Origin: Agriotes lineatus
Taxonomy: Eukaryota; Arthropoda; Insecta; Coleoptera; Elateridae
Assembly: GCA_940337035.1 (NCBI GenBank)
Contig: CALNHX010001906.1
Span: forward strand, 1-64,000
Reading direction: 5' to 3'
Length of the DNA stretch: 64,000 bases
Below are positions 13,020-25,324 of the stretch, piece by piece; position 1 is the first letter of the stretch, and every line of letters begins with the position of its first letter. A program made the position numbers and the translations under genes. Below the pieces are notes generated by a model. The model was not told the origin of the DNA. It made no database searches and saw only the letters and a list, made by a program, of their open reading frames with translations.

Positions 13020-14330
13020 TAAGCGGCAGCTTATCGAGAAGGTAAGGATCACACCTGGGGTTTAATGTTGCCAGTCACCCTCACTTAAACCAAATCCTGA
13101 ATCTAGATCTGAGGGCTTCCAGCTTGGGGTGTTCTTGAATTTAATCGCAGTTGGGTTCATCCACTCCCAAAGCTTTTCCACGTCCTCTACCATCTGCATC
13201 AGACATATTTTGGAAAGCTCTTTCTACAAATGGATGACGTCCGTCGACCACCGCCATGTGAAGAGCTCTGGCAGCTCTTCCCCGACTGTTGAAAGCCATG
13301 AATTTTTCCCCTACTTAGGCCAAGCTTTTGCATGAGGGCAGCCTTCCATCACTTTGAATGCAGTAATCGAAGCTGTCCTACTGTGGTGGACATTTATTTA
13401 GATTCTCCTTATCTTCGAGGGTTCTATATGTAGCCTAAACTTTATCGTTTTCTGCTAAAAATAAGCCTTAAACTAAGACTTTTCAGATTTTACAAGAGAC
13501 ATCGTTTATCTAATAGCCCAGAATCGCCAGTAAATCGTACTTAAGCCGGGTGCTGACGAATTCTTCCTCGGGAGTGCCGGATATCTATATGAAGACACAT
13601 CGGCTTGTGTGGTTGTTGGACTCAACTGCAATCAGGTTCGTCCTCTCCCAAAACCCACGCCTTTAGCTAGCTGTCGGTGAAGCCGTTGGAACATGCGATT
13701 TATAGAGCTTCTCTCGTGTACCTCGTCCCTTCAAACTGGGGTGTACACGAGCTCCATGAAGAAGTTTGGTCTAATTAACAAATGAGATTTCATAATATCC
13801 AACGTTTGTCGCCACACAAAGGACTCTAGCAGCTGTTAGGTAGCTCTCCAGACTACCCTAGAACCATCAATGTTTCTCCTTCTTACTCAGGGTTCTTACA
13901 AGAAGCCAGCACTTCATCAGTTTTCATAGAATAGCTGCAGCTGTCCTACTGCGGTGGAGGTTTATTGAGACTACCCTTCTTCTTGAGGGTGCTCTGTATA
14001 TGATGTACTTCACGTTCTCTGCCCAAAATAGGCCTTCTGTAGAGTCTATCAAAAAATCCAGAATCACGCCGTCCTTCTCAGGCTTGCGGTTTAATGGTCG
14101 CCAATCAACCGTACTTAAACGGGTCTTGATGGGAATTTCCTCGAGCGTGGGACGTGTCGTATATCCATATGAGGACTTTTCGGCTTTAGAGGTTCATACA
14201 CTCGATCGCAATCAGGTTCGTCCTCTCCCATCATTTTTCCGTGTCGTCTACTGCCGTCCTTAGCTAGCGCTTGGCCAAACCGTTCGCACACGTGATCCAT
14301 AGAATTTCTCCCATGTATTATAATGATAGC
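13020..14330 (-). repeat. three tandem, diverged copies of an unassigned repeat with coding traces
   Basis: Three head-to-tail copies are visible at about 13020-13335 (partial), 13340-13760 and 13915-14330. Shared landmarks include 'agctgtcctactg(t/c)ggtgga', 'gagggt(t/g)ct', 'tacttaa(g/a)c(c/g)ggt', 'tatctatatga/tatccatatga' and 'caatcaggttcgtcctctccca'. Read on the minus strand, all copies give similar peptide pieces, such as N-L-I-A-(V/I)-E and L-N-K-(C/P)-P-P-Q, between stops. That suggests a decayed coding sequence rather than a pure noncoding satellite. I do not recognise the family. A fourth copy lies at 15.6-16.05 kb. Confidence 0.65.
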
Positions 14331-14334
14331 CCCA

Positions 14335-15580
14335 AACTAAAGGCTATAATAATATAAATAAATAATTAAGGGCTAATCACCACAACTACAAATACAATAG
14401 TTTTGATTAGAATTCAAATGTTGTCTTTTTCAGGGCTTATTATATTTGTAATAATTACTGTAAAAAATAAATGGTTTATTGCCTTTCTTATTTTATTTAT
14501 TCGCAATATGTTTAAATGTTAAGTGCTCCGGCTTTAGCATAAGATCTCCAATCAAAGGGTTAGGTTGTAACACCCAGTATAACTTTTACTGTTGAGTATA
14601 ACTTATAAACTTGTATGGTAAATGCTCAACCTTCTTGCAAATGACAGCTTAACCTTTAAATTAGCGTAATTGAATCCAAAACACCAATAGCTTGACAAAA
14701 TTGCCTCAGGTAAATATGCAATTCAAATAATAGTGACGTAATATGTGGCTAACCTGGTTTGTTTCTTTCATCTGACGTCAAAAAGCACAGCAAATTGCAA
14801 TTGTTCTGGATCCGGCTGAAGACTTCTTCAAATTGTACATTTCCAAGGGACGCCACCTCGATAAAAAAGCCCTCTGGACGAACCCTGACTGCTGCAACCT
14901 GTTTCTACACCTTGTATGGTATCTCCTCCAAGTGCTGCACAACCCCCACTATCTTATTTTATGGCTTGGTAATCATCAACAACAAAATAAAATCCCGTAT
15001 CTTAGGAACTAATACAACTGTTTTCAGTAAGTTTTTATAAATTATTTTCCCTATAAACTAAAATTGTTTTGTGTACATGTCAAATAGAAAGCACTTTTAA
15101 CCTCACAATTCTCTGATTTTTCACTATTAGTTTTAATTGCACTAATTTGACGAGTTTTATTAGCACTGGACTATTGTCTATCCTCTATCGGAGGTTGCCT
15201 TATCATGCTCTTTAAATTCTATTCTTTCTTGTACCACTTCTCACCCGCCATCTGCCTTGCGGATTGTTGGCCTCATAAAATTTAACTCTTAACTCTTCAT
15301 ATAACTTTTATAATGCCCTAAACATCTCTGTAGCATATTAAATCCACAATCTTGTATTGACGTTACCAATCAAGTATGTCAGTCACATAAATTAAAGTGC
15401 GCTTGCCATAACGAACATCAATTATGAATGCATATTTAAATTAAACGTAACCCCTTCAATACTGTTTTATCTAATGCTAACCCCTGTCAATCTAATTATT
15501 AGTTACTGCCAATCGTATCATGTGCATTTCTCAATTTATAAAAATGACTTTACGTTGCAATAAACAAAATTCCAATTCCC
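14335..15580. other. intergenic DNA between repeat copies
   Basis: AT-rich sequence with no supported feature. The plus-strand 93-residue frame at 14759-15040 has no recognisable motif. Confidence 0.45.
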
Positions 15581-15586
15581 TTCATT

Positions 15587-16050
15587 AGCTTGCATAAAGT
15601 AATCAAAGCTGCCCTACTGTGATGGAGGTTTATTTAAACTACCCTTCTTTTTAAGGGTGCCGTATAAAAGCTGAAACTCACCATTCTCTGCTTTAATCTG
15701 AGTCTGTTCAAGGATCCTACAAGAAGTGTCGTCTATCGAAATGGTCACGATTACTTCATCCTCAAGCTTTCCGCTTAAATGGTCACTCGCACTTAAGCCA
15801 CAACCGGGTCTGAAGGATCCTTCTTCGGATGTGGGGGGTATTCACACGAGAACATTAGGGCGTCTTTGGAGGTTCTTGGACTCAAGCCGCTGTCAGGTTC
15901 GCCCCCAGTCCAGGCCTTTTACTTCTTCTTCAGCCAAATCTTTGTAAAGTCGTTGACACACCTGATTCATAGCACACTTCTCGTGTATCTCGTAGCTTCA
16001 ATCTGCGCTTAACGGAAGTTCCCGGAAGAAGTTCGGTCAAGTACAGAAAC
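15587..16050 (-). repeat. fourth copy of the 13-14 kb repeat
   Basis: It shares 'aagctgccctactgtgatggaggtt', 'cacttaagcc', 'gtcaggttcgcccccagtcc' and the terminal 'tctcgtgta' block with the copies at 13.0-14.3 kb, in the same orientation. Minus-strand reading gives T-L-K-K-K-G-S-L-N-K-P-P-S-Q between stops, which is also found (T-L-K-K-K-G-S-L-N-K-P-P-P-Q) in the 13.9-14.3 kb copy. It is separated from the others by about 1.25 kb of unrelated DNA. Confidence 0.65.
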
Positions 16051-16059
16051 GAGTTTGTA

Positions 16060-18410
16060 AAATTACAAGGCGAAGTCTGTCGACCACCGCCTTACGAAGA
16101 TCTCTAATTCTTTAATTATAGGACCTAGTCTAAATTTTTGTATACAAATAAATTCCATTATTACGGTATTTCCCAATATTTTAAAATTTCCAAAGTAATA
16201 AAAACATGAATTTAGCACAGAAGGAAAGTACCGAAGTCGTTCAATTGCGTTACTTACTACAATATTTTATATTCAAACTAATCCTATTAAAACTTCATAA
16301 TAAGGTGAATCAAAGCAGCAGTTTCATATTGCAAAAAATAATACTAAAGATATGCAACAGAATCATAATTTCAAAATTCAAATAAACGTAAATGAATTAC
16401 AACTGTGCTATTAATTCATCATTGACGGACGTCTCTAAAATTGTGTAACCCATGCTATTTGCTATATTTAGTTGCTCTCAATAGCTGGCAGCTTCAGAAC
16501 ACAATCTCCACGATGTGCAGCAAAGTTTCATCTAATGAGGCAGCCATAAATAATTCATGATCGTCAATAAATACACAATCCAATCCTTTCCCTTCATAGG
16601 CACGATAAAGTCGTCAACTAATTAAATTACATTAAAATGCAGGAGCTAACGGGCAGTTATTTAAAGCTCTGTGAAGCTGTATAATGTCCTGAAACATGCA
16701 TATAAAGAGCTGTCGGAGAATTCTGAACCGCAGCGAGAGTTATGCTACCAAAGGTAGCAGGTATTGTGAAACGACATCCTTTTCGCTCAGCTTTCATTAG
16801 ATATATCATATCATACGAGATCAATATAATTTTGAGCATGGTAACGTCATCGCTGAGTTTCACGTCTCTTTAATCCAGAACAGATTAACGCGCAACAAAT
16901 GTTGGCTACCCCATTCTATTGTAGACACAAAATGAGGAGGCGTGCATTTAATAAAAGTTCTCCACCACGCAAACTAGTAGAGCCCATATAATCTACTCAA
17001 AAGATAAGTGTTTCTTAGAACGTGGAAGGTATTTCTACATAATTAATGTGTATGATTATGAGAGAAATTAAAGCCCACGTACTGAATAAGACAGAAAGTA
17101 CAGTCAATAAGAAATGCTCGATTTCTCTATGACAATGATAGCCCCATACCACGAAAAATATCCAAATGCATCACCGAATTAAAATGGAAACTACTTCCAC
17201 ACCTTACCTACAGTTTGTTCTTCTCGATGTTTACCATCTGACTACCTCTTGTGCTTTGCATGTTTCACGAATGATCTTGCTGTTGAAATAATGGGCTATC
17301 AAAAGCTCGCCAAAAAGATCTTGACGCAAGAACTAAAATGCAAGAATCTACCAGGATAAGAGCTAGACGTCATCACACAGAAACACAACCATAGAAGAAC
17401 AAGTAGTGATGAAACCAAGAAGTCCTAATATAAGAAAAAAAGAGGAAGCAATTATGACCACGACATCATGGAAACAAACACTGGCGAAGAGAGATTACCA
17501 GATGCATTGAGTTAGAGGGAAAGTACGTCAAAAACTAGGAGTAACAATATGCTACCTTACCATGATTAAATCAAAATAGTACTGTCACTATTGTCTGTTA
17601 AAACCAAAGATATTTCAAACATTGCTTTCAAAACGTAAAATTATTTGTTGAGGCCCGTTTAAAAATTTCACGCCACCACTACATTTAACAAGAGGATTAT
17701 TACCGTTTCGCGTGAGCAGCAACCATTTAGGAAAACTCATCGGCCAATATTGGCATTTTTTCGACCATATCGGATTTAAGAATCTCCAGAACACAGTTTA
17801 CAAGTCTAAAGTTTTGTCTCTCGTCTCGTTGGGCGGTGAAACTTTATTTTGATCTCTGATTAGATTTGAAGAGGTTCTATCGTCTTGCCATCATCATGCC
17901 ACAACCAGCCTGTAAACGACTCTCTACGCAGACGCGGCCCTGAAAAACCTCCCTCTCCGCCTTCGGAACTCCAACGCTTTCAACTGCAGCTGTATATTCT
18001 TCACTGTAAGCCGTTCTTCGCTTTTTCCTAATATTGCAGTCACGTTGCCAACCAAACGGCAGTATTTCAGCTAAGTTTAATATGTTGTGTTAGCTAAGCA
18101 ATTCATGTGTGAATTACCGCCGTGATTAATACGTTATATTATATTTAAAAGATTAACCACTTGAGGTGAAACCAAATTTTGAGTTGGGACTGCGGGTAAT
18201 TAAGGATGGATCGAAGGTAACGCCAAGGTCATGAAAACTTGTAACACGCTCTAATTAACATTATTTATGGTGTACTGAAACAAAATTCAGGATGTGTCGC
18301 ATGGATCTAGCGATTATGCCAGGAAGAGACCTTGTACAGCTCAGCAAGAAGCTAATTCAAAGAAAAGAGGAATAACTTCCGGTAAAACCCCCCAAAACTG
18401 ACGATATAGG
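16060..18410. other. intergenic DNA, no gene recognised
   Basis: No supported feature. Short frames only (for example 68 residues, minus, 16657-16863). No element ends were seen. Confidence 0.45.
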
Positions 18411-18415
18411 TCCCA

Positions 18416-18672
18416 GGTAGTGTAGCTTGAACACGCGTCCACGTTCGATCAGCAGAGTTAAGCAACGCTCTCTCTGGTCAGAACTTGAATGGGAGTTTCA
18501 AGGCTGTATCTTTCGGCGCCTCGTGATACGGCTGTCACGGAAATAGTTGGTCCCGGCGGTCATAACAACATCATGACTGTCGTAGTGGGGTTGGAAGTCC
18601 CCATAAATGGACAGCGACGCCTATAATTGGCCTAACGGCTGTTGGCTGAGTGCGAAATAAATAAAAATATAT
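18416..18672 (+). mobile_element. 5S-rRNA-derived SINE, copy 1
   Basis: The head (about 18416-18495) aligns by eye with insect 5S rRNA. It has 'gtagcttgaacacg' in place of the 5S CACGCTGAATACA region, 'gatcagcagagttaagcaacgc' over the A-box/intermediate element and 'gtcagaacttgaatggga' over the C-box. 5S-derived SINEs use this internal type 1 Pol III promoter. An unrelated body of about 150 bp follows, then an A-rich tail 'aaataaataaaaatat'. The head is the most complete of the three copies in the window; the others are at 21.87 kb (plus) and 50.85 kb (minus). It is non-autonomous and the LINE partner cannot be named from the tail. Confidence 0.85.
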
Positions 18673-18823
18673 CTTTAAAGAATGCTCTGAAGATTTAACT
18701 TACTTCGTCTTACTCGTAGAGAATTTTGTCTCCCAGCACAGTAGCAAAGAATGACTATGCAACTATAGAATAAGGTGTAAAGGTGTAATGCGGATTTTTT
18801 CCGTGCCCTACACTCTACGTTAC

Positions 18824-19172
18824 TACCGGGTGGCCATAAATATCTGAGATCCCGGTAGCCATGGAATTAGCTACTTATAAATGTTGGGTTAGTATTATAT
18901 TTCAATTACAATAAGTATTGGTACCTATGTAATGTAATAAAATGCAATAAGAGAAGGGAATGTGCCCCGGACTCTGCAGTTTAGCCGAAGACTCGATTAT
19001 AAAATCTCCTGTTCTAACTCCATTACTTATTGCAATCTGTAATAATTTTTGACAGATAGGAATTTTAGTTGTGATGGCATTAATGACATTAGTTTAGTTG
19101 GATTCATCACTTTAATAAAGCGGTGTTGATTTCAAAGGTAATGTGATATCAGATATTTATGGCCACCCGGTA
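18824..19172. mobile_element. MITE with 24-bp perfect terminal inverted repeats
   Basis: The 24 bases at 18824-18847 are the exact reverse complement of those at 19149-19172. The outermost dinucleotide on each side is TA, followed inward by CCGGGTGGCC. The natural reading is a TA target-site duplication around a CCGGGTGG... terminus, typical of the Tc1/mariner superfamily. The about 300-bp interior has no coding potential. The CCGGGTG terminus is shared with the foldback element at 24.06-25.32 kb. Confidence 0.85.
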
Positions 19173-19174
19173 TG

Positions 19175-20545
19175 AATTAAGATTGCCCTATGTTTGCTAG
19201 TTAACTCAGTCGTAGAAGCACAAGGTCCGCTCTTACCTCAAGAATTTATCAATATAGCTCGCTCCAGCTTGCTTGTTATTACCTATAATTCTGTAACCAT
19301 ACATGCAGATCCAGCTAGAAATAAAACCCACACAGTTTATATCAAAATACATATACTCTGGAAAAGAACATACATTAATAAAAATACCTAAAAAAATATA
19401 CACAATAGTAATTTATAAATGTTATATACGCTATCAACAATAGCTAATAAATGTCCACGAGCTTCATGCTGAATGTACATACTTGAATACACTACTTAAG
19501 TGGAAGTGTAATTGTCAATGCGCAACGCTAAGTCAAAAAATAAATCGTACGAACAAAGCGTACTCTCGCGCACAAATTCACTTATTGCGGCTCTGCCTTC
19601 AGTAGCTTGAAATCAGGCTGACCCGATGTGCCAGTAGGGTGCGTACAAGGATGATGTAACGTGGGACAATTTACAAATTACGCTTCTAGTTTTCCAGTAT
19701 CCTGGATCGGAGATGCAATCGTAAGAAATATGTATAGAAACTAACCTTGAGTTATAGTGTTCCAAATCGTCTCGTACATTAACAAGATCGGCTGCTTCTT
19801 TGAAGCTAGAATAGCGGCTTCCGGCTATGGAGAATAGCGTACCTCGGTGTTGATTCCAAGGTAGTTATCTGCTCTCGAGGTTGTATTTCGGCTCAAGAAT
19901 AACTAGGCGTCGACTGCTTTTAACGCAGGCAACACATAAACTGTCAATCGCACAATGCTCCGCGGGGCGTCCCTTTTGTTTCGACGTAACGCACCAGTCG
20001 TCTACTAGTGAGCGACCAACTCCCCGCGCCTCTACGTTCGCTCACAACTTAATTTGATTCTATTAATAGACGCTGGTTTGCCTGCACAATTTCACGCTCG
20101 AAACACTCGTTGCAGGTTTTAAATGCATAATACATCTTAACCTGATTATTACAGTGTGAGAAATACAGTTTGGCTTGAATCCAGCAAGGTGATTATTTAA
20201 TACCAAAGTAACACGAACTAGCCCGTTACAAAGATCTTTTTATATTAAACCACGCAATTAGTTGCTCCCTTCTATATTATTCCAATGCACTCAGTTTTTC
20301 CGTTTTTTACAATAAAACGCAGATTTGAATTCATTTGTACTGGATTTTCATTGGAAGTCTTGGATCTAAACAATATTTTTCACGTGTACCCAGATACCCA
20401 ACAAATAAATAGACGTTTTAATAGAAACACAGAGAAGGCGAATCCACTTACACTAATTTTTTAAATTGTTTAAATACGTATTTGAAAATAGTTGCTTCCG
20501 GTACAAACATTTAAAAAGAACATTTTAGGGCAAGATTATAAAATT
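19175..20545. other. intergenic DNA, no gene recognised
   Basis: No supported feature. The region around 19560-20100 has a higher CpG content than its surroundings, but it lacks an open frame or promoter I can defend. Confidence 0.45.
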
Positions 20546-20554
20546 TATATGACA

Positions 20555-21605
20555 CTTTATGCTCTTGTTATACGTGCGAGTTGAAAAAGTAATCATAGAT
20601 AGAATCCTACGACGTGGATTCAAACCAGCTCGATCCACGGTAGATATGATCATAGAACAGCAACATAAATTGTACGTTGCTTCCATAGACATAAGACAAG
20701 CAATCAACAGTGTTGATAAAATAGCTTTATGACAAATTCTGTTCCACTTTGATATGAGTACACCAGCTGCGCTAAAGTTTCTTTTAATGGGACAGTAACA
20801 GATTTTTTTCTAACCACCACAGGAGTACGACACGGATTATCCTAATACCCTCGTTATATGACGCCTTCATGGTAGCTTTTTCCGTCATCTTTGGCTGAAT
20901 ATTAACAAAAAGAGACATTTGGATCACATCTAACTGGTCCCAAACCTACCAGTGGTTCTATAGCCCATGGCTCAACTCTAACAATACAAAGTAATTTCTA
21001 CACCAAGAGCACCAAATGTTCCTATAATGCAAGTGCAAGGCATACATTTAGAGAACGTTGAGACTTTCTGCTACCTCGGTAGTATACTTAACTCTAACGC
21101 CAATATTTACACAAATATACACACTCATATCAACTCAGCATCTTGAGTGTTCTAAAAACTATACAAGTGGGTCTTTGGAAATCATGATCTCATTCTTGAA
21201 CAAGTTAGCTGTCTATGATGCTGTGGTGATCCCTACCCTAATATATGCATGTGAAACATGTTAGACTCATAAGATAACTCGAACAAATTATACAGCGACA
21301 TCTTAGGCATATAATGTGTCATACTATCGAATATCGAATCAAAACATATGCAAAATGCACCACGGTTGGAGTTATAATTTCTCGAGAATATGAATCGTCT
21401 TCTTGGACGAGGGTTGCATCGTGTGTTATGTACGGAGAACTATGTGAAGTGGGACGCCACCATAGAGGACAAAAGCAACGATGTAAAGACATACTCCATC
21501 AAACGTTAAAGAGTATCAATGCTCCAGAATGGTACGGAAACATCGCCATGAATCGTTCAAAATGGAGCAAATCGGCCAGGTACAACGGCCTCAAACGGTT
21601 TTGAA
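20555..21605 (+). pseudogene. LINE remnant (CR1/L2-like or related clade), RT to C-terminus
   Basis: Plus-strand peptide pieces occur in LINE order. Near 20590-20700 is an RT region with R-R-G-F-K-P-A-R-S-T-V-D and A-S-I-D-I-R-Q-A. Near 21045-21090 is L-E-N-V-E-T-F-C-Y-L-G-S-I-L. Near 21195-21264 is K-L-A-V-Y-D-A-V-V-I-P-T-L-I-Y-A-C-E-T. The C-terminal segment, with G-E-L-C-E-V-G-R-H-H-R-G-Q-K-Q-R and an N-R-S-K-W helix, ends at 21604. This last block is characteristic of a widespread animal LINE family ('...GGQKKRYKD...'). The YADD catalytic box is missing and several stops and frameshifts occur. Clade assignment is tentative. Confidence 0.75.
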
Positions 21606-21867
21606 GCACTCTCCCCCTAGACAATTACATATCCCAATTGGCGTCGAGTTATAAACTTGTACATCGGAACGTTCAGCTATAGACATATGCACAATAACGC
21701 ATTTTTTCAAATGCCAAAGTAGACTCAAAAATCGAGTTGAAGCGATAGTAATAATAATAATAATAACTCTCTAAACCTAAGACCAAGCCCGAAAGAGTAT
21801 AACAGTTGGAGATATATTCTCCAAAAGATGTGATGTTTGTACAAAACACGCATGCAAGAAGCACTCA

Positions 21868-22122
21868 ACTTCACGTTCGATCAGCAGAGTTAAGCAACGC
21901 TCTCTCTGGTCAGAACTTGGATGGGAGTTCCACGGCTGCTTCTCCCGGCGCCTCGTGGTACGGCTGCCACGGAAAAAAGTTGTTCCCGGTTGTCATAATA
22001 ACATCATGACAGTCGTTAGTGGGGTTGAAAGTGCCCATACAATGTACAGTGACGCCTATAATTGGGCTAACGGCTGTTGACGGAGTGCGGAATAAAATAA
22101 AAATAAAAATAAAATAAAATAT
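21868..22122 (+). mobile_element. 5S-rRNA-derived SINE, copy 2
   Basis: The head begins at about 21868 with 'cacgttcgatcagcagagttaagc' and lacks the first about 30 bp present in copy 1, so it is slightly 5'-truncated. Body landmarks match copy 1 ('cgcctcgtg', 'cggctg', 'acatcatgac', 'gacgcctataattgg'). The tail is an A-rich run of AAAAT units to about 22122. A short ATA/TAA microsatellite lies about 100 bp upstream (21747-21767). Confidence 0.85.
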
Positions 22123-22124
22123 AC

Positions 22125-24050
22125 AACGACAAGTACGATTTTCAAGAATGTGTAACAGTTGCCCTAAATAAGTATTTTGTTTACAGAGCGTAAACTTAAG
22201 CCAAGCAAGCTGCTAACATCTGTATCAAAATAGACTAGTGAGTTTAGTTTTAGTAAAAACAATTCTAAGGTTAAAGTGTTTGTCTTTGCAATGTTTATTA
22301 AAATGAACTGCAACACGTATATGTATTTTTATCTACTTGTCAACTACAAGTAAAACAGTTACTTTATTCCTCTAAGTTCACATAACTCTGCTTTATAACT
22401 TAATAAATAATTGTTAATTGGTAATTGCAGCCACAAAAAGCTTTTGCTAGCAATACATCTATAAATCTTCCTAAGTCTGAAGTGTTTCTGGAATATTTAG
22501 AACCAGATTTAAATTTACTTCTCATATATGTCAAGTAAACAATAAAATACTAACCCCAATTACGTCGCAGGTATATTGCAGCTTAATAGCAATAACAATA
22601 ATAATAAATAAGGAGCATTTCTGAGTGCAGCGAAATTAGACCAAGGCCGCCGCACTGAAACTTTCATATTTACCAATTACAGACATAAAATAAAGCAACT
22701 AGGACGATATACCCGCTAATTAAACAGATTGCAACTACTTCTTGACATTTCGATCATGATCGATTACTTTGTAAACAAATATTTAGAAATATACCGTATG
22801 ACTAAGTGCTAAATTGGTTGATTAAGGCGAAAACTTTATTTGTAATGATCTTTATAAGGCACTTTGTTCTATAGATGTCGATGTTCAGGTTTACAAATGT
22901 TGTTTCTGCAAATATTGTTAGCAGCAGTCGAGACCAGGTCGTTGCATTTCTGGTTAGAGCAATTATCGTAGTAAACAAAAGCAGCTGCTGCTACTGCTCT
23001 TTAATTAAAGGAGGATGTAATTGGTAGAATCAATAATGTACAGGTGACTTTCTTCTCTGGGCTTTTATTTGCTTTTCAATGATTTTTATTTAACTACTTT
23101 AGTTTTTGCAGACCAAGTATCAAAATCTACAGAATAGTAGATACTATATTTTGTTGTTTTTTAAATAAGTGTGAGGAGTTTACTAACGCCTTTAAAGACC
23201 CAAATAACAATCCTACCTGCACGAAGACCCTACTAGAAAAACTAACAAGGTTCTGGCACCCCAGCATGGGGGATATAACCTGATTCCAGTAAGCAAAGTA
23301 AAACGATTCATAGAAATAAAGTGAGCCTCGGAGATGGACGGAAATCATGCAACAGACGTGCGAGGAAATGGCTAGGGTTTGAAACTTGAATATTAAAACT
23401 ATAACGGGCAAACAAGAAGAAATTAAAATGTGCAAAGTAAAAAGTATTTGCATCAGCAAAAACAAGAACGAGCGGAGCTACAAAAACCTATAAAAAATAT
23501 ACTTTGGGAAGTCAAGTAAAATAAGGAATAAGATTTCTAACGAATACTAAGATAGAAAATAGAATAGTAAAGTAGGAAGCAGTAGGCTTCAGGATTATTA
23601 CCGTCACTCTAAAATGAGGAGAAGTGAAAGAACTCACACGGATACATGCCCCAACAGAGAATGTGAAAGTGAGATATAAAGATAAATTCTATGAAAACAG
23701 ACGGGTGGTTTCGCTGATATGTACATATGTGCTTGCTATCCGGCGATTATGCAAAGCACTTGTTTTGCATGTAACAAACAGTACCATATCTATAATGCTA
23801 CGACGGAACAGCGAATCATTTTACTCAGTAGTTTTTTTATTGCTAGCTGTTGCTTTTTCAGTTAAAACCTTTTCTTACTTCGCCAAATCGATTCCTAGCA
23901 CTCTTATTTAGTTAAATCATTTTGTACTTGCATAATTCTCAAACACGCTCTGCTCATTGAAATGTTTACTCGTATTTACCGGTGAGCTAATAATGTAAAA
24001 GTGAGATGGAGTGAATAAAGAAAATAAACTACTTAAAAACGAAGGCGACA
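22125..24050. other. intergenic DNA, no gene recognised
   Basis: No supported feature. The 112-residue minus frame at 23127-23465 and the 95-residue plus frame at 23624-23911 are hydrophobic, unsupported by motifs and probably spurious. Confidence 0.45.
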
Positions 24051-24056
24051 CGTATA

Positions 24057-25322
24057 CCGGGTGACAATGAGACTAGGGCTATGCTTATATCTTCTCTATT
24101 TATGAATCAATTTGCATAAAATTTTATACCAAGATACTAGACATAATTTCTGATTGGCCGATAGATGTAGTCAAAATGGCTGACTTCCGGTTTTATCGGA
24201 AATAATACCAATTTTAATTTTTTAAATGGAACACCTTGTATATTTTATGTTTTTCTGAATCTACGAGTCAAATTACATATAATAATCTTTCCAAATTTCA
24301 CTTTTTTAAACAAAAAAAATATTTTTTCAATTTTTATTTTTTACCATAGAAGGCCTTGATGTGGAAAAATCTATTCTAATTGACTGTAGCAACTCTTAAT
24401 AATAGCTATTTTATCAATAAGGTCAATAACAAACCTTTAATAAAAGAAAATAATTTGCTAAACTCGTTTTTTAAGAAAAAGTCACTTTTTTTTAAATGGC
24501 ACCTACTAAGGGCCATCTTTCCATTAGATAGAAAATGTAATTACCAATCTAACGATATGCATCATGCATTACTTTATCTTTATCTGAAACTGAAAATTAA
24601 TTGATTATTTTTTAAAATCTATTTAAAAAACCAAAGTTAATGTCACTTCCGGTTTGACCGGTTATTTAAATAGATCACTCTATATGTTTTATGTTTTTCG
24701 GAATCTACGACTTAAATTACATACAACAGTGTTGCTTAGGAATTATTAGTTATTACATAAAAATATTTTAAAAATAATTAATTAATTAATTTTCAGTTTC
24801 AGATAAAGATAAAGTAGTGCATGATGCATATCGTTAGATTGGTAATTACATTTTCTATCTAATGGCAAGATGGCCCTTAGTAGGTGCCATTTAAAAAAAG
24901 TGACTTTTTCTTAAAAAACGAGTTTTGAAAACTATATTCTTTTATTAAAGGTTTGTTATTTACCATATTGATAAAATAGCCATTATTAACAGCTGCTAGT
25001 GTCAATTAGAATAGGTTTTTCCAAGTCAAGGTCTTCTATGGTAAAATTTAAAATTAAAAAAATAATTTTTTTGTTTAAAAAATGGAAATTCGGCAAGACT
25101 ATTATATTTGACTTGTAGATTCAGAAAAGCATAAAATATACAGAGTGTTCCATTTAAAAAATTAAAGTTAGTATCATTTCCGGTAAAACCGAAAGTCAGT
25201 CATTTTGAATATATCTATCCGCCAATCAGAAATTATGTCTAGTATCCTGTTTTAAAATTTTATCCAAATCAATTCATAAATAAAGAAGATATAAGCACGG
25301 CCCTAGTCTCATTGTCACCCGC
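24057..25322. mobile_element. 1.27-kb foldback element with about 540-bp inverted arms
   Basis: The left arm (about 24057-24603) and right arm (about 24775-25322) are near-complementary end to end. Both begin with GGGTGACAATGAGACTAGGG at the outer edge and share inner landmarks such as 'agataaagataaagta' and 'tagattggtaattacatt'. The outer ends are flanked by TA on both sides, and the left terminus CCGGGTG matches the MITE at 18.8 kb. The about 170-bp loop holds a third, degenerate copy of part of the arm (the 'cttccggttt...tgtttttcggaatctacga' block). There is no coding capacity. A transcript across it would fold into a very long hairpin. It is probably mobilised in trans by a TA-targeting transposase. 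Confidence 0.85.
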
Positions 25323-25324
25323 TA

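Noticed and set aside
24380..24604. 74-residue frame
   Set aside because: It lies within one arm of the foldback element and the mirrored arm breaks it.
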